Source of the DNA: Fusobacterium massiliense
GTDB taxonomy: Bacteria > Fusobacteriota > Fusobacteriia > Fusobacteriales > Fusobacteriaceae
Assembly: GCF_900095705.1 (NCBI RefSeq)
Contig: NZ_LT608326.1
Span: 310,001-374,000 of the forward strand
Length of the DNA: 64,000 nt
Direction: 5' to 3'
How positions within the stretch are numbered: position 1 is the stretch's first letter; each line of letters opens with the position of its first letter. Under the pieces are notes generated by a model. That model saw only the letters and a list, made by a program, of their open reading frames with translations. It was not told where the DNA came from and searched no databases. Position numbers and translations under genes: made by a program. Shown here in pieces: positions 35,499 through 44,719 of this stretch.

Positions 35499-37400
35499 TT
35501 GGCAATAATACAAGCAAATGATATCTATATGGCTTTTTCTGGAGAAACTTTATTTAAGGAAATAAATTTCTCAGTTGATGAAAAAGATAAAATTGGGATA
35601 ATTGGAGTTAATGGAGCAGGTAAAACAACTTTAATAAAACTTTTATTAGGTAAGGAAAATTCAGAAGTTAATCCTGAAACGAATGAAAGAGGGACTATAT
35701 CAAAAAAAAGTAATTTAAAAATTGGATACTTAGCTCAAAACACAGTTTTAAATAAAGAGAATACAATATTTGAAGAATTGATGACAGTTTTTAATAATTT
35801 ATCAGATGATTACAATAGAATGCAGGAAATAAACTTTTTACTTACTGTTGACCAAGATAATTTTGATAAACTTATGGAAGAGCTTGGAGAAATAAGTGAA
35901 AGATATGAGAGAAATGATGGATATTCAATAGAGTATAAAATAAAACAAATTTTAAATGGTTTGAATATTCCAGAAAATTTATGGTCTATGAAAATTGAAA
36001 AATTATCTGGAGGACAAAATTCAAGAGTTGCACTAGCTAAAATTTTGTTAGAAGAACCAGACTTGTTAATACTAGATGAGCCGACTAACCACTTAGATTT
36101 GACTTCTATTGAATGGCTTGAAAAAATATTGAAAGATTATAATAAAGCTATACTTTTGATATCTCACGATGTATATTTTTTAGATAATGTAGTCAATAGA
36201 ATTTTTGAAATTGAAGGGAAAAGGTTAAAAGACTATAAAGGAAATTATACAGATTTTTTAATTCAAAAAGAGGCTTATTTGAGTGGAGAAGTAAAAGCTT
36301 ACGAAAAAGAACAAGAAAAAATTAAAAAAATGGAAGAATTTATAAGAAGGTATAAGGCAGGAGTAAAATCGAAACAAGCTAGAGGAAGAGAAAAAATATT
36401 AAATAGAATGGAGAAAATGGAAAATCCTGTTGTTACAACCAAGAAAATAAAACTTGAATTTGATATAAAAGCTCAGAGTGTTGATTTAGTTTTGGATATT
36501 AAAAATTTATCAAAAACTTTTGAAAATAAGTTGCTATTTAAAGATTTAAATTTAAAAATTTATCGTGGAGAAAGAATAGGGTTAATAGGGAAAAATGGTA
36601 CGGGAAAATCAACTCTTTTAAAAATTATAAATGGTTTAGAAAAAGCTAGTATCGGAGAATTTAAAATCGGAGAAAGAGTTTCTATTGGCTACTATGACCA
36701 AAATCATCAAGGTTTGGGATTAAATAACAACATAATAGAGGAACTTATGTATTATTTTACTTTGTCAGAGGAAGAAGCAAGAAATATTTGTGGAGCCTTT
36801 TTATTTAGAGAAGATGATATTTATAAAAAAATAAGTTCATTAAGTGGTGGAGAAAAAGCAAGAGTTGCTTTTATGAAGTTGATGCTTGAAAAACCGAATT
36901 TTTTAATACTAGATGAGCCAACAAATCACTTGGATATATATTCAAGAGAAATATTAATGAATTCTTTAGAAAATTATCCTGGAACAGTTTTGGTAGTCTC
37001 TCACGATAGAAATTTCTTAGACACTGTTGTAAATAAAATTTATGAATTAAAAACTGATGGTGTGGAAACTTTTAATGGAGACTATGAAACTTACAAAAAA
37101 GAAAAAGAAAATGTAAAAGTAAAAAATGAAGAAGCAGTAAAATCTTATGAGGAACAGAAAAAAAATAAAAATAGAATAGCTTCTTTAGAAAAAAAGCTTA
37201 TAAAGTTTGAAGAAGAAATAGGGAAATTGGAAGAGCAAAAAGAAGACATAAACAAGAAGTATCTACTTGCTGGAGAAAAAAATAATGTAGATGAATTAAT
37301 GTCGTTACAAGAAGACTTAGACAATATTGATATGAAAATTTTAGAAAAATATCAAGAATGGGAAGAAAGTGAAGCAGAACTTAACGAGTTGAAGGAATAA
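35499..37400 (+). CDS. ABC-F family ATPase (Uup-like, ribosome-associated)
   Basis: This 633-residue protein starts at TTG after AGAGGTG. It has two ABC ATPase domains and no membrane segments: first Walker A GVNGAGKTT (36-44) with LSGGQNSRVAL and DEPTNHLDL, then a charged linker, then Walker A GKNGTGKST with LSGGEKARVAF and DEPTNHLDI. Residues 525-633 are a coiled coil, as in the Uup C-terminal domain. ABC-F proteins act on the ribosomal E site, in translation rescue or antibiotic protection. The coiled-coil tail favours a housekeeping Uup-like role over resistance. Confidence 0.88.
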   Translation: MAIIQANDIYMAFSGETLFKEINFSVDEKDKIGIIGVNGAGKTTLIKLLLGKENSEVNPETNERGTISKKSNLKIGYLAQNTVLNKENTIFEELMTVFNNLSDDYNRMQEINFLLTVDQDNFDKLMEELGEISERYERNDGYSIEYKIKQILNGLNIPENLWSMKIEKLSGGQNSRVALAKILLEEPDLLILDEPTNHLDLTSIEWLEKILKDYNKAILLISHDVYFLDNVVNRIFEIEGKRLKDYKGNYTDFLIQKEAYLSGEVKAYEKEQEKIKKMEEFIRRYKAGVKSKQARGREKILNRMEKMENPVVTTKKIKLEFDIKAQSVDLVLDIKNLSKTFENKLLFKDLNLKIYRGERIGLIGKNGTGKSTLLKIINGLEKASIGEFKIGERVSIGYYDQNHQGLGLNNNIIEELMYYFTLSEEEARNICGAFLFREDDIYKKISSLSGGEKARVAFMKLMLEKPNFLILDEPTNHLDIYSREILMNSLENYPGTVLVVSHDRNFLDTVVNKIYELKTDGVETFNGDYETYKKEKENVKVKNEEAVKSYEEQKKNKNRIASLEKKLIKFEEEIGKLEEQKEDINKKYLLAGEKNNVDELMSLQEDLDNIDMKILEKYQEWEESEAELNELKE

Positions 37401-37405
37401 AAGAG

Positions 37406-37447
37406 AAAAATGAATGTAGTTTAATCAAACACTATATTCATTTTTTT
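37406..37447 (+). terminator. intrinsic terminator after the ABC-F gene
   Basis: ATGAATGTAGT pairs with ACTATATTCAT (one G-T wobble) and is followed by seven T residues. Confidence 0.8.
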
Positions 37448-37474
37448 AATGTAACTATTAATTTTATTAATAAT

Positions 37475-37502
37475 TTGATTGAAAAAAATTTGATTATATA
37501 GT
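37475..37502 (+). promoter_or_regulatory. predicted promoter of the tricarboxylate transporter operon
   Basis: TTGATT at 37475-37480 and TATAGT at 37497-37502 with a 16-base spacer, 40 bases before tctC. Confidence 0.6.
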
Positions 37503-37541
37503 AAAATCTTAGATGATTGAATTAAAATAGGAGGAAGTATA

Positions 37542-38516
37542 ATGAAAAAAAGAATTTTATTAGTATTCACAGTACTATTATCTTTATTATTAGTAGCTTG
37601 TGGAGGAGAAAAGAAAGAAGCAAATCCAGAAGCTTACCCAGAAAAGCCAGTTAATGTTATTATAGCTTATAAAGCAGGAGGAGGAACAGATGTTGGAGCT
37701 CGTATTTTAATGGCAGAAGCTCAAAAGAATTTCCCTCAAACATTTGTTATAGTTAACAAACCAGGTGCTGACGGAGAAATAGGGTATACAGAACTTGCTA
37801 AAGCAAATCCAGATGGATATACAATTGGATTTATCAATTTACCAACTTTTGTAAGTTTACCACATGAAAGAAAAACAAAATACAACATTGATGATGTAGA
37901 ACCTATTATGAACCATGTTTATGATCCAGGTGTATTAGTTGTAAGAGCTGATAGCAAATTTAATACTGTTGCTGATTTTGTTGAATATGCAAAAGCTCAT
38001 CCAGAAGAATTAACAATTTCTAACAACGGAACAGGAGCTTCTAACCACATAGGAGCTGCTCACTTTGCTAAAGAAGCTGGAATACAAGTAACTCATGTGC
38101 CATTTGGTGGAAGTACAGATATGATTTCTGCTCTTCGTGGAGACCATGTTAATGCAACAGTTGCTAAAATTAGTGAAGTTGCAAGTTTAGTAAAATCAGG
38201 AGAATTAAAAATATTAGCTTCATTTACTGATAAAAGATTAGAAGGATTTGAAGATGTTCCAACTTTAACTGAAAGTGGATATCCAGTATTATTTGGGTCA
38301 GCTCGTGCTATAGTTGCACCAAAAGGAACACCAAAAGAAATTATCCAAAAATTACATGATGTATTTAAACAAGCATTAGAATCAGCAGATAATGTTGAAA
38401 AATCAAAAAATGCTAACTTACCTTTATTATATATGTCACCTGAAGAATTAGGACAATATATTAAAGATCAAGAAAAATATATTATTGAAACTGTTCCAAC
38501 ATTAGGAATAAACTAA
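37542..38516 (+). CDS. tctC: tripartite tricarboxylate transporter substrate-binding lipoprotein
   Basis: This 324-residue protein has a lipoprotein signal with lipobox LVAC (Cys20) and a Bug/TctC fold. AGGGTDVGARILMAEAQ near 48, NKPGADGEIGYTELAKA near 73 and GTGASNHIGAAHFA near 163 are typical ligand-binding segments. It captures citrate or another carboxylate outside the inner membrane for the TctAB transporter encoded downstream. AGGAGG precedes the ATG. A 100-base hairpin lies between it and tctB, which would allow more binding protein than membrane subunits to be made. Confidence 0.92.
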   Translation: MKKRILLVFTVLLSLLLVACGGEKKEANPEAYPEKPVNVIIAYKAGGGTDVGARILMAEAQKNFPQTFVIVNKPGADGEIGYTELAKANPDGYTIGFINLPTFVSLPHERKTKYNIDDVEPIMNHVYDPGVLVVRADSKFNTVADFVEYAKAHPEELTISNNGTGASNHIGAAHFAKEAGIQVTHVPFGGSTDMISALRGDHVNATVAKISEVASLVKSGELKILASFTDKRLEGFEDVPTLTESGYPVLFGSARAIVAPKGTPKEIIQKLHDVFKQALESADNVEKSKNANLPLLYMSPEELGQYIKDQEKYIIETVPTLGIN

Positions 38517-38596
38517 TAATAAATAGTAGTAAAATAACTTGTTTATGATTTATTTATTTTACTAAAATTAGACTTTAATGTTTGAAATATTAAATG

Positions 38597-38697
38597 AAAA
38601 GGTTGTTGCAATATAGCTTTAACAAGTTTATATTATCAGATTGATTAATTGACCAACCAGATGTTATAAATTGTTAGAGTAGTTGTGACAACCTTAT
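38597..38697 (+). other. long imperfect hairpin between tctC and tctB
   Basis: AAGGTTGT at the left end pairs with ACAACCTT at the right, and the pairing continues inward through TAACAA/TTGTTA to TTTATA/TTATAA, with a central loop of about 33 bases. The right arm is followed by ATTTTTTATA. This could be an attenuator or mRNA processing site. Confidence 0.6.
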
Positions 38698-38734
38698 TTT
38701 TTATATAAAAGTATAAAATAAATAGTGAGAATTA

Positions 38735-38805
38735 GTCTCTTATGTCCGCATTAGTTGAAGAGCCTGTATTCGTTGAGCTCGTAAACTATACGGCTGTCGA
38801 GAGAC
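38735..38805 (+). repeat. dispersed palindromic repeat, copy 13
   Basis: A diverged copy with a few single-base losses (TTAGTTGAAG, GTAAACTATACGG). Left flank AAAAGTATAAAATAAATAG is present. It lies within the tct operon, 40 bases before tctB. Confidence 0.83.
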
Positions 38806-38845
38806 GTTATTTTTATAATTATATTTAAGTAGAAAGGTAAAAAAT

Positions 38846-39280
38846 ATGAGAAAATATGATAGATTTCTAACAATCGGTTTATTTGTTTTGGAGGCATTTT
38901 ATTTCTTTTTAATAAAACAATTACCTCCTAAAGCGGCAAGATATCCAGAATTTGTATTATCTTTAATGTTATTTTTAACAATTTTATTAGCTATAAATAC
39001 ATTTATTATTAAACCTAAAAATGTTGAAGAAGAGGATAAATTCAAAGGTAATTTATTTAAACAATTCTTTTTTGTTATTGCAATATCAGTGGTTTATGTT
39101 ATATTAATTGATATAATTGGATTCTTTGTATCTACTGCAATTTATCTATTTGTGACTATGGTAGCTTTAAAAAGTAATGTTAAATGGAGTATTGTTGTGA
39201 GTATTTTATTCCCAATATTCTTATATCTAGTGTTTGTATCATTCTTAAAAGTACCAGTCCCAAGAGGATTTTTAATATAG
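38846..39280 (+). CDS. tctB: tripartite tricarboxylate transporter small membrane subunit
   Basis: This 144-residue protein has four hydrophobic segments and matches the TctB subunit in size and position. The PKAARYPEFVLSLMLFLTI stretch near residue 27 and the ending KVPVPRGFLI are usual for the family. It pairs with TctA in the inner membrane. It is 17 bases before tctA. Confidence 0.88.
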   Translation: MRKYDRFLTIGLFVLEAFYFFLIKQLPPKAARYPEFVLSLMLFLTILLAINTFIIKPKNVEEEDKFKGNLFKQFFFVIAISVVYVILIDIIGFFVSTAIYLFVTMVALKSNVKWSIVVSILFPIFLYLVFVSFLKVPVPRGFLI

Positions 39281-39297
39281 GTTAGGAGGAATAAATT

Positions 39298-40782
39298 ATG
39301 TCAGATGTTTTATATGGATACATGGCGGCAATGACTCCAATAAATTTACTTGCTGGAGTTATTAGTGTGGCTATCGGAATAACAATAGGAGCTTTACCAG
39401 GGCTTTCTGCAGCAATGGGGGTTGCTCTATTAATACCAATCACATTTGGAATGGATCCTTCTACAGGTTTAATAACTTTAGCGGGAGTATATTGTGGAGC
39501 AATATTTGGTGGTTCAATTTCTGCAATACTAATTCGTACACCAGGAACACCAGCAGCAGCAGCAACAGCTATTGATGGATATGAATTAACAAAACAAGGA
39601 AAAGCAGGTACAGCTTTAGGAACTGCAATTACAGCTTCATTTATAGGAGGAATATTAAGTGCTATTCCACTTTATTTATTCGCTCCAAGACTAGCAAAAC
39701 TTGCTTTACTTTTTGGACCGGCAGAATATTTTTGGCTATCTATTTTTGGGCTAACTATAATAGCAGGAGCAAGTACAAAATCAATAGTAAAAGGTCTGAT
39801 TTCAGGAGCTTTAGGATTAATGCTATCAACAGTGGGAATGGATCCAATGCTTGGAAATCCTCGTTTTACATTTGGAATACCAGCTTTACTTTCAGGGATA
39901 CCTTTTACAGCAGCACTTATTGGACTATTCTCAATGTCACAAGTTTTAATGCTTGCTGAAAAGAAGATAAAAGAAGCTGGGAATATGGTTGAATTTGATA
40001 ATAAAGTTCTTTTATCAAAAAGCCAAATTTTAGAAATATTACCAACTTCATTAAGATCTACTGTTATAGGAAGTATTATAGGAATATTACCGGGAGCAGG
40101 AGCAAGTATAGCTGCATTTTTAGGTTATAATGAAGCAAAAAGATTTTCTAAAAAGAAAGAATTATTTGGACATGGAAGTATTGAAGGTATAGCAGGAGCA
40201 GAGGCTGCAAATAATGCAGTTACAGGAGGATCATTAATTCCAACATTTACACTTGGAATACCAGGAGAAAGTGTTACTGCTGTATTACTAGGAGGTCTTA
40301 TGATACAAGGACTTCAACCTGGGCCAGATTTGTTTACAGTACATGGAAAAATAACTTATACATTCTTTGCTGGTTTTGTAATTGTTAATATATTTATGTT
40401 AATATTAGGATTATTTGGTTCAAAATTATTTGCAAAAGTATCAAGAGTATCAGATAGCTACTTAATACCTTTGATTTTTTCATTGAGTGTAATTGGTTCT
40501 TATGCTATTAATAACCAATTAACAGATGTTTGGGTAATGTTTGTCTTTGGTATAATTGGATACTTTGTTCAAAAATTTGAATTGAACTCAGCATCAATAG
40601 TTCTAGCTTTAATCTTAGGACCAATTGGTGAATCTGGACTTAGAAGATCTTTAATATTGAATCATCAAAGTTATTCAATATTATTCCAAAGTACAGTTTC
40701 AAAAGTTTTATTACTTTTAACTCTTTTCTCATTGTTATCTCCAATAATAATGGCTAAGTTTCAAAAAAAGAAAGAAAAATAG
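39298..40782 (+). CDS. tctA: tripartite tricarboxylate transporter large membrane subunit
   Basis: This 494-residue protein has about twelve membrane segments. The two conserved inverted TctA motifs are visible as GALPGLSAAMGVALLIPITF near residue 32 and GILPGAGASIAAFLGY near 263, and GIYCG-like AGVYCGAIFGGSISAIL near 61. It is the carboxylate-conducting subunit. An AGGAGG ribosome site lies before the ATG and a strong terminator follows. Confidence 0.94.
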   Translation: MSDVLYGYMAAMTPINLLAGVISVAIGITIGALPGLSAAMGVALLIPITFGMDPSTGLITLAGVYCGAIFGGSISAILIRTPGTPAAAATAIDGYELTKQGKAGTALGTAITASFIGGILSAIPLYLFAPRLAKLALLFGPAEYFWLSIFGLTIIAGASTKSIVKGLISGALGLMLSTVGMDPMLGNPRFTFGIPALLSGIPFTAALIGLFSMSQVLMLAEKKIKEAGNMVEFDNKVLLSKSQILEILPTSLRSTVIGSIIGILPGAGASIAAFLGYNEAKRFSKKKELFGHGSIEGIAGAEAANNAVTGGSLIPTFTLGIPGESVTAVLLGGLMIQGLQPGPDLFTVHGKITYTFFAGFVIVNIFMLILGLFGSKLFAKVSRVSDSYLIPLIFSLSVIGSYAINNQLTDVWVMFVFGIIGYFVQKFELNSASIVLALILGPIGESGLRRSLILNHQSYSILFQSTVSKVLLLLTLFSLLSPIIMAKFQKKKEK

Positions 40783-40784
40783 AT

Positions 40785-40830
40785 AAAAAAGAAGCTGTTG
40801 CATTTTAATTTTGCAACAGCTTTTCTTATT
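40785..40830 (+). terminator. intrinsic terminator of the tct operon
   Basis: GAAGCTGTTGCA pairs with TGCAACAGCTTTTC around TTTTAATT-type loop sequence, with an A-run before and T-rich tail after. Confidence 0.88.
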
Positions 40831-40854
40831 TATAAGGATAAATAACAAAAATTA

Positions 40855-40928
40855 GTTCCTGATGTCCGTATTAGTTCGAAGAGCCTGTGTTCATTGAGCT
40901 CGTAGAACTCATACGGCTGTCAAGAGAT
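40855..40928 (+). repeat. dispersed palindromic repeat, copy 14
   Basis: A complete core with intact CCGTAT and AGTTC stems but a partly mismatched outer stem (GTTCCT/AGAGAT). The left flank is shortened. It lies just beyond the ilvC stop, between two convergent operons. Confidence 0.85.
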
Positions 40929-40941
40929 TTTGTTTCAATTG

Positions 40942-41961
<1,020 letters not shown>

Positions 41962-42007
41962 CTAAATTTTATGTTTAAAATACAATTTATATAAAAATAT
42001 AAAATTA

Positions 42008-42081
42008 GTCTCTGATATCTGTATTAGTTCGAAGAGCCTGTGTTTATTGAGCTCGTAGAACTCATACGGCTATCAAGAGGC
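42008..42081 (+). repeat. dispersed palindromic repeat, copy 15, inside the ilv/leu gene order
   Basis: A full-length core with outer stem GTCTCT/AGAGGC. It sits in the 142-base gap between the ABC ATPase stop and ilvC, pointing against the operon. Its hairpin could terminate or process the transcript before ilvC. Confidence 0.88.
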
Positions 42082-42091
42082 TTTTTTTATA

Positions 42092-42877
42092 TCATTTCAC
42101 AATTAACCAGGGTCTATTATTAGACCATTCAATTTTTACATCTATTTCATAAAGCTTTGATAAATTTTCATCAGTTAAAACTTCATATTTATTTCCTTGA
42201 GCTACAATTTTCCCATTATCAAGTATAGCTACATGACTAATAGAAGCTATAATTTCTTCTATTTGATGTGTTACATAAATAAATGGTATAGCATTTATAT
42301 TTTTAGAATTTTTTTCTAGACTTTTTAATAACATTTCTCTTGCTCTTATATCTAAGCCAGAACAAGGCTCATCTAAAATCAAAAGAGATGGTTCATTCAT
42401 AAAGGCTCTTGCAAGTAAAGTTTTTCTTTGTTCACCTTGTGATAAAGTGTTAAATTTATTTAATTTTAAATGAGATAGTTTAAAATCTTTTATAATACTA
42501 TTTGCTTTTTCTCTATCTTTTTGAGTTATCTCTTGATAAATACCTATTGAGTTATATTTTCCTGATAAAACAATATCCATTAAAGATTGAGTGTTTAGCC
42601 TATCTGAAAAATTATTTAAAGTAGAACTAACAAAACCAACTTTTTCTTTAATCTCTGCCCAAATACAAGTCCCAAATTTTTTATCAAAAACAGAAACTTC
42701 TCCTTTTGTTGCAAAAGTATATGCAGGTATCATAGATAAAAGTGTTGATTTTCCTGAACCATTTAATCCAATTAAAGCCCAGTTTTCTCCTTTTTTTATT
42801 TCCCAATTTATGTTTTTTAAAATCTCTCTACCATCTCTTTTAAAAGAAACATTTTTATAAGATAAAATTTTTTCCAT
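42092..42877 (-). CDS. orphan ABC transporter ATP-binding protein
   Basis: This 261-residue ATPase has Walker A GLNGSGKST (37-45), signature LSQGEQRKTLLARAF and Walker B LLILDEPCSGLD. The signature LSQGE and overall form resemble ModF/YlmA-type stand-alone ATPases. No permease or binding protein is adjacent. It begins eight bases after the leuB stop and so is part of the leucine operon. Its role is unknown; one possibility is branched-chain amino acid or iron-sulfur related transport with a permease elsewhere, but nothing in the sequence shows this. Confidence 0.85.
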   Translation of the reverse strand: MEKILSYKNVSFKRDGREILKNINWEIKKGENWALIGLNGSGKSTLLSMIPAYTFATKGEVSVFDKKFGTCIWAEIKEKVGFVSSTLNNFSDRLNTQSLMDIVLSGKYNSIGIYQEITQKDREKANSIIKDFKLSHLKLNKFNTLSQGEQRKTLLARAFMNEPSLLILDEPCSGLDIRAREMLLKSLEKNSKNINAIPFIYVTHQIEEIIASISHVAILDNGKIVAQGNKYEVLTDENLSKLYEIDVKIEWSNNRPWLIVK

Positions 42878-42885
42878 ATCTATCC

Positions 42886-43944
42886 TTATATTTTATTGAT
42901 TATTTCATTTCCCATTTCAATAGTTCCAACTTTCTTATATCCGTCAGTATAAATATCAGAAGTTCTATATCCATCTTTTAAAACATTTTTTATAGCTTCT
43001 TCTATAACATCAGCCTCTTTATTTAAGTTAAAAGAATATCTTAACATCATAACAACTGATAATATTGTTGCTATTGGGTTAGCAATATTTTTTCCAGCAA
43101 TATCAGGTGCAGAACCGTGACAAGGTTCATAGATACCAACTTTTCCATCTCCTAAACTAGCAGAAGCCAGCATTCCAATAGAACCTGTAAGCATAGAAGC
43201 TTCATCTGACAGAATATCCCCAAAAGTATTTTCTGTTAAAATTACATCAAATTGTCTTGGATTTATAACAAGTTGCATAGCTGCATTATCTACGTACATA
43301 TGTTCAACTTGAACTTCTGGATAATTTTCAGAAATTTCATTTACAATTTTTCTCCAAAGCTTTGAGCTATCTAAAACATTTTGTTTATCTACACTTGTTA
43401 TCTTTTTATTTCTTAATTTAGCTATTTCAAAAGCCTTTTTAGTTATTCTCTCAATCTCACTTCTTTTGTATACAAGAGTATCTGAGGCCTCTTCATCACT
43501 ATATTTTTTAGGTCCAAAATATAGTCCACCTGTTAATTCTCTAACAACCATTATATCTAAGCCATCTCCAATTATTTCTTCTTTTAATGGACTAGCATTT
43601 TTTAATTCATTAAAAAGAATAGCTGGTCTTAGATTTGTAAAAACTTCTAATTCTTTTCTTATTTTTAAAAGTCCTTTTTCTGGTCTTAGTTCAGGCTCAA
43701 TCTTATCCCATTTAGTTCCGCCAACTGCTCCTAAAAGAACAGCATCACTATCTTTACATATTTTTATAGTTTCATCAGATAAAGGTACTCCATATTTATC
43801 AATAGATTCTCCACCTAAATATCCTCTTGTAAAGATAAATTTATGATTAAATTTTTCTCCAATTTTTTCTAAAACTTTTGTTGCTACATCAACAATTTCT
43901 GGTCCTATTCCATCTCCTTTAAGAACTGCAATTTTATATTCCAT
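42886..43944 (-). CDS. leuB: 3-isopropylmalate dehydrogenase
   Basis: This 352-residue enzyme has KGDGIGPEIV at residues 9-18, NLRPAILF near 103 and the NTFGDILSDEASMLTGSIGM signature near 239. It oxidatively decarboxylates 3-isopropylmalate with NAD in leucine synthesis. A GGAGG site precedes the ATG. It is separated from leuD by a 200-base gap that is almost filled by a large palindrome. Confidence 0.97.
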   Translation of the reverse strand: MEYKIAVLKGDGIGPEIVDVATKVLEKIGEKFNHKFIFTRGYLGGESIDKYGVPLSDETIKICKDSDAVLLGAVGGTKWDKIEPELRPEKGLLKIRKELEVFTNLRPAILFNELKNASPLKEEIIGDGLDIMVVRELTGGLYFGPKKYSDEEASDTLVYKRSEIERITKKAFEIAKLRNKKITSVDKQNVLDSSKLWRKIVNEISENYPEVQVEHMYVDNAAMQLVINPRQFDVILTENTFGDILSDEASMLTGSIGMLASASLGDGKVGIYEPCHGSAPDIAGKNIANPIATILSVVMMLRYSFNLNKEADVIEEAIKNVLKDGYRTSDIYTDGYKKVGTIEMGNEIINKI

Positions 43945-43976
43945 ATTACCTCCAAAATATAAAATTTATGAAAAAC

Positions 43977-44127
43977 AGTTCGTTACTAGCCAGATTTCTT
44001 CACGGATAAAAATTAAGAATTCGCTGCAAATTCGGTAAACTTGCTGACAAGTCAGCTTCAAACATACCGAGATTTGCTCGGCTCATTCTGTTTAATTTTT
44101 TTCCTAAAATCTGGAATGTAACTCACT
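43977..44127. repeat. 150-bp palindromic element of a second family between leuD and leuB
   Basis: The whole segment is an imperfect inverted repeat. Outer arms are AGTTCGTTAC...CCAGATTT (43977-43997) and AAATCTGG...GTAAC (44107-44122). Next inside are GGATAAAAATTAA and TTAATTTTTTTCC, then CAAATTCGGTA and TACCGAGATTTG. The tip is the hairpin GCTGAC-AA-GTCAGC (44043-44056). The sequence is unlike the 115-bp family and occurs once here. It is more GC-rich than its surroundings. Confidence 0.75.
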
Positions 44128-44143
44128 AATTTTTCTATAAATA

Positions 44144-44719
44144 TTAATAGTTTTTATTTTCAAATTCTTTAATTTTATTTTCATATTGAAGAGTTAAACC
44201 AATAGAGTCTAAACCTTTTAATAATCTTTCTTTCCAAGTTTCTTCAAGGTTAAAGAAATAATCTTTTCCATTGGCACTAAGTTTATTATTTTCTAAGTCA
44301 ACAGTGACGATAACATCACCAGAAAGTTTAGAAAGTTCATCTCTATCTTCTTTTGGTAAAGTTATTGGAAGGTGCCCGTTATTTAGCCAGTTCATATAGA
44401 AGATTCCAGAATATCCTCCTGCTACAATAACATGAAAACCATAGTCTTGTAATGCCCAAGCAGCATGTTCTCTTGAAGAACCACAACCAAAATTATCCCC
44501 TGTGATTAAAATAGTTCCTTTTTTATATTCAGCTTTGTTAAGATTAAAGTTTAAATTATCACTTCCATCTTCATTGTATCTCCACTCATCGAAAAGATAT
44601 TTTCCAAAGCCAGTTTTCTCAGTACTTTTTAAATATTGTTTAGGAATTAATTGGTCGGTGTCAATATTATCATTCATTATAGGGACAATAGTTCCTTGAA
44701 ATTTTGTAAAAGCTTTCAT
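44144..44719 (-). CDS. leuD: 3-isopropylmalate dehydratase small subunit
   Basis: This 191-residue swivel-domain subunit begins [20 protein letters not shown] and has the GDNFGCGSSREHAAWAL motif near 73. With LeuC it isomerises 2- to 3-isopropylmalate. The start shares a base with the leuC stop, so translation is coupled. Length fits the bacterial LeuD of about 200. Confidence 0.97.
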   Translation of the reverse strand: MKAFTKFQGTIVPIMNDNIDTDQLIPKQYLKSTEKTGFGKYLFDEWRYNEDGSDNLNFNLNKAEYKKGTILITGDNFGCGSSREHAAWALQDYGFHVIVAGGYSGIFYMNWLNNGHLPITLPKEDRDELSKLSGDVIVTVDLENNKLSANGKDYFFNLEETWKERLLKGLDSIGLTLQYENKIKEFENKNY

